A stretch of DNA of 64,000 nt, from NCBI RefSeq assembly GCF_008801475.1, contig NZ_VZPP01000003.1, positions 62,001 to 126,000 of the forward strand, given 5' to 3'. Source of the DNA: Pseudomonas moorei. GTDB lineage: Bacteria; Pseudomonadota; Gammaproteobacteria; Pseudomonadales; Pseudomonadaceae. Made by a program: the position numbers and the translations under genes. Of the stretch, positions 62,856-64,000 are shown one piece after another. The notes under the pieces were generated by a model. It did not search any database, was not told the DNA's origin, and saw only the letters and a program-made list of their open reading frames with translations. The stretch's first letter is position 1, and every line of letters begins with the position of its first letter.

Positions 62856-64000
62856 TCAGAGCGCGGGGGCAATCGACCACCAACGCGGCAGCAGTTGCCT
62901 GACCTTGCTCTCGGCAAACCGGTCATCGATCAACATCACCACACCCTGGTCCTGTTGGGTGCGAATCACCCGTCCGGCGGCCTGTACCACTTTCTGCACG
63001 CCGGGAAACAGGTAGGTGTAGTCGTAGCCGGCACCGAAAATCGCCGCCATGCGCCGCTTCAACTGTTCGTTGACCGGGTTGAGCTGGGCCAGGCCCAGGG
63101 TGGCGATGAACGCGCCGATCAGCCGTGCACCGGGCAAGTCGATGCCTTCGCCGAACGCTCCGCCCAGCACCGCAAAACCAATGCCCGCGCCGCCTTCGGT
63201 GAACTGATCGAGAAACTGCTGACGCTGTTCTTCCGCCATCCCGCGAGACTGCGCCCACAGGGTGATCTGCGGGTGCCGCTCGGCCAGCAACTGCGCCACT
63301 TGCTGCAGATAATCGAAACTGCTGAAAAATGCCAGGTAGTTGCCGGGACGCTGGATGAACTGGTTGGCGATCAGCTCGACGATCGGCGCCAGCGAGGCTT
63401 CCCGATGGACGAACCGCGTGGAGATCCGGTCGACGATGTGCACTTGCAACTGGTCGGCATGAAACGGCGATTCGACGTCGATGCACACCGTGTCGAGCGG
63501 TGTGCCCAGCAGATCGGCGTAATAGTGGCGAGGGCTGAGGGTCGCGGAAAACAGCACGGTGCTGCGTGAGGCGGTCAGGCGTGGCCCGATGAAACCGGCA
63601 GGCACCACGTTGCGCAGGCACAGTTGCGAAAGGCATCGTTTGCGGTCGAGGTCGCGCTTGCTGATGTCGAACAGGAACTGCCCATCGAAGAGCTCGGCTA
63701 CACGACAGAACTGCAGCATCTCGAAGTAGAAACTTTGTAGTGCGCTGTCCAGCCCTTGCGGGTGATCGTTCAGATAGTCGCCGATGCTGGCACTGCACGA
63801 TGTCAATGCCTGGAGCAGTTTTTCCGGGGCTTTGTCATAGGCCTGGTAGGCGCCCGATTGGAGGTTGTGCAGGGCATTCCATTCGCGGTTGACCCGTTGC
63901 AGGGGCTTTTTCAGTGCTTCGGGAGCGGTTTTTCGTACGCCGTTGAGGGTCGCCTGATCAAGGCTGGCGCTGTACATCTGACGGCCACGCTCCACCAGAT
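62856..64000 (-). CDS. ATP-dependent DNA helicase, DinG/XPD-like (C-terminal part, cut by window edge)
   Basis: The 5' end lies beyond the window; about 381 residues of the C-terminal half are visible (frame open to base 64000). Helicase domain 2 features are clear: 'FSATLSPRHYYADLLG', 'GGAFGEGIDLPGARLIGAFIATLGL' (part) and motif VI 'VVQAAGRVIRTQQDQG'. This is the DinG/YoaA/XPD type. The Walker A and the iron-sulfur cysteines would lie in the missing part. It ends 77 bp before the hybrid kinase start on the same strand. Confidence 0.85.
   Translation of the reverse strand, partial: LVERGRQMYSASLDQATLNGVRKTAPEALKKPLQRVNREWNALHNLQSGAYQAYDKAPEKLLQALTSCSASIGDYLNDHPQGLDSALQSFYFEMLQFCRVAELFDGQFLFDISKRDLDRKRCLSQLCLRNVVPAGFIGPRLTASRSTVLFSATLSPRHYYADLLGTPLDTVCIDVESPFHADQLQVHIVDRISTRFVHREASLAPIVELIANQFIQRPGNYLAFFSSFDYLQQVAQLLAERHPQITLWAQSRGMAEEQRQQFLDQFTEGGAGIGFAVLGGAFGEGIDLPGARLIGAFIATLGLAQLNPVNEQLKRRMAAIFGAGYDYTYLFPGVQKVVQAAGRVIRTQQDQGVVMLIDDRFAESKVRQLLPRWWSIAPAL

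Noticed and set aside
1..64000. Prophage, insertion sequence, integron or CRISPR array
   Set aside because: No transposase, integrase, phage structural gene or regularly spaced repeat array was found. The only repeated short sequences are REP elements and the AraC-type 21-bp repeats.

Overview
The window looks like chromosomal DNA of a Pseudomonas species, most likely from the P. fluorescens group. The evidence is the arcDABC gene order, the selenocysteine formate dehydrogenase cluster fdoGHI-fdhE-selA-selB-selC, an OprD porin, a DUF5064 protein, high GC content, and repeated Pseudomonas REP elements (core GAGCGAGC-N2-GCTCGCGAT). Genes are densely packed and mostly intact. I see no insertion sequence, prophage, CRISPR array or rRNA. 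One gene is cut by the right edge.

Layout. (1) 142-5991 (+): a complete tripartite RND efflux operon. (2) 6015-9418 (-): SulP anion transporter, polyphosphate kinase 2 and a VIT1/CCC1-like membrane protein, followed by a divergent CPA2/Kef-type antiporter (9738-11450, +). (3) 11463-18657: anaerobic arginine catabolism. This is arcD-arcA-arcB-arcC plus a DUF5064 gene, driven by a well-formed ANR/FNR-class promoter, with a second, equally long arcD copy divergent to it. (4) 18784-30183 (-): a seven-gene run of CoA ligase, acyl-CoA dehydrogenase, MMPL/RND exporter, YCF48 propeller, DUF1329, DUF1302 outer-membrane protein and a small serine hydrolase. (5) 30442-31497 (+): an AraC-family regulator. 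(6) 31751-38147 (-): a tightly packed seven-gene operon of quinone oxidoreductase, TauD-type dioxygenase, BKACE enzyme, MFS transporter, FrnE/DsbA-like protein, Rieske protein and UPF0324 (YeiH) exporter. (7) 38348-50105: a MscS channel, an AI-2E-family permease and a FixJ-type two-component pair on the minus strand, then on the plus strand a second CoA ligase/acyl-CoA dehydrogenase pair, an isochorismatase-like hydrolase and an OprD porin. (8) 50114-59177 (-): the whole selenocysteine formate dehydrogenase locus, including tRNA-Sec and an in-frame TGA (Sec197) with a SECIS hairpin. (9) 59476-64000: a PatB/MalY C-S lyase, a hybrid PAS histidine kinase and the C-terminal half of a DinG-like helicase.

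Most interesting observation: the two long minus-strand operons on either side of the AraC regulator both carry a tandem direct repeat with a 21-bp period (core CTTTTCATTTGATGACA). In both, the repeat has the same orientation and lies exactly the same distance (21 bp) from a TAnnGT -10 element. This suggests that the single AraC protein co-activates a trans-envelope transport/acyl-activation module (DUF1302/DUF1329/YCF48/MMPL/ligase/dehydrogenase/hydrolase) and an oxygenase/BKACE/exporter module. Together they would form one undescribed pathway for uptake, activation and breakdown (or export) of a hydrophobic or sulfonated substrate. The substrate is not identifiable from sequence alone.
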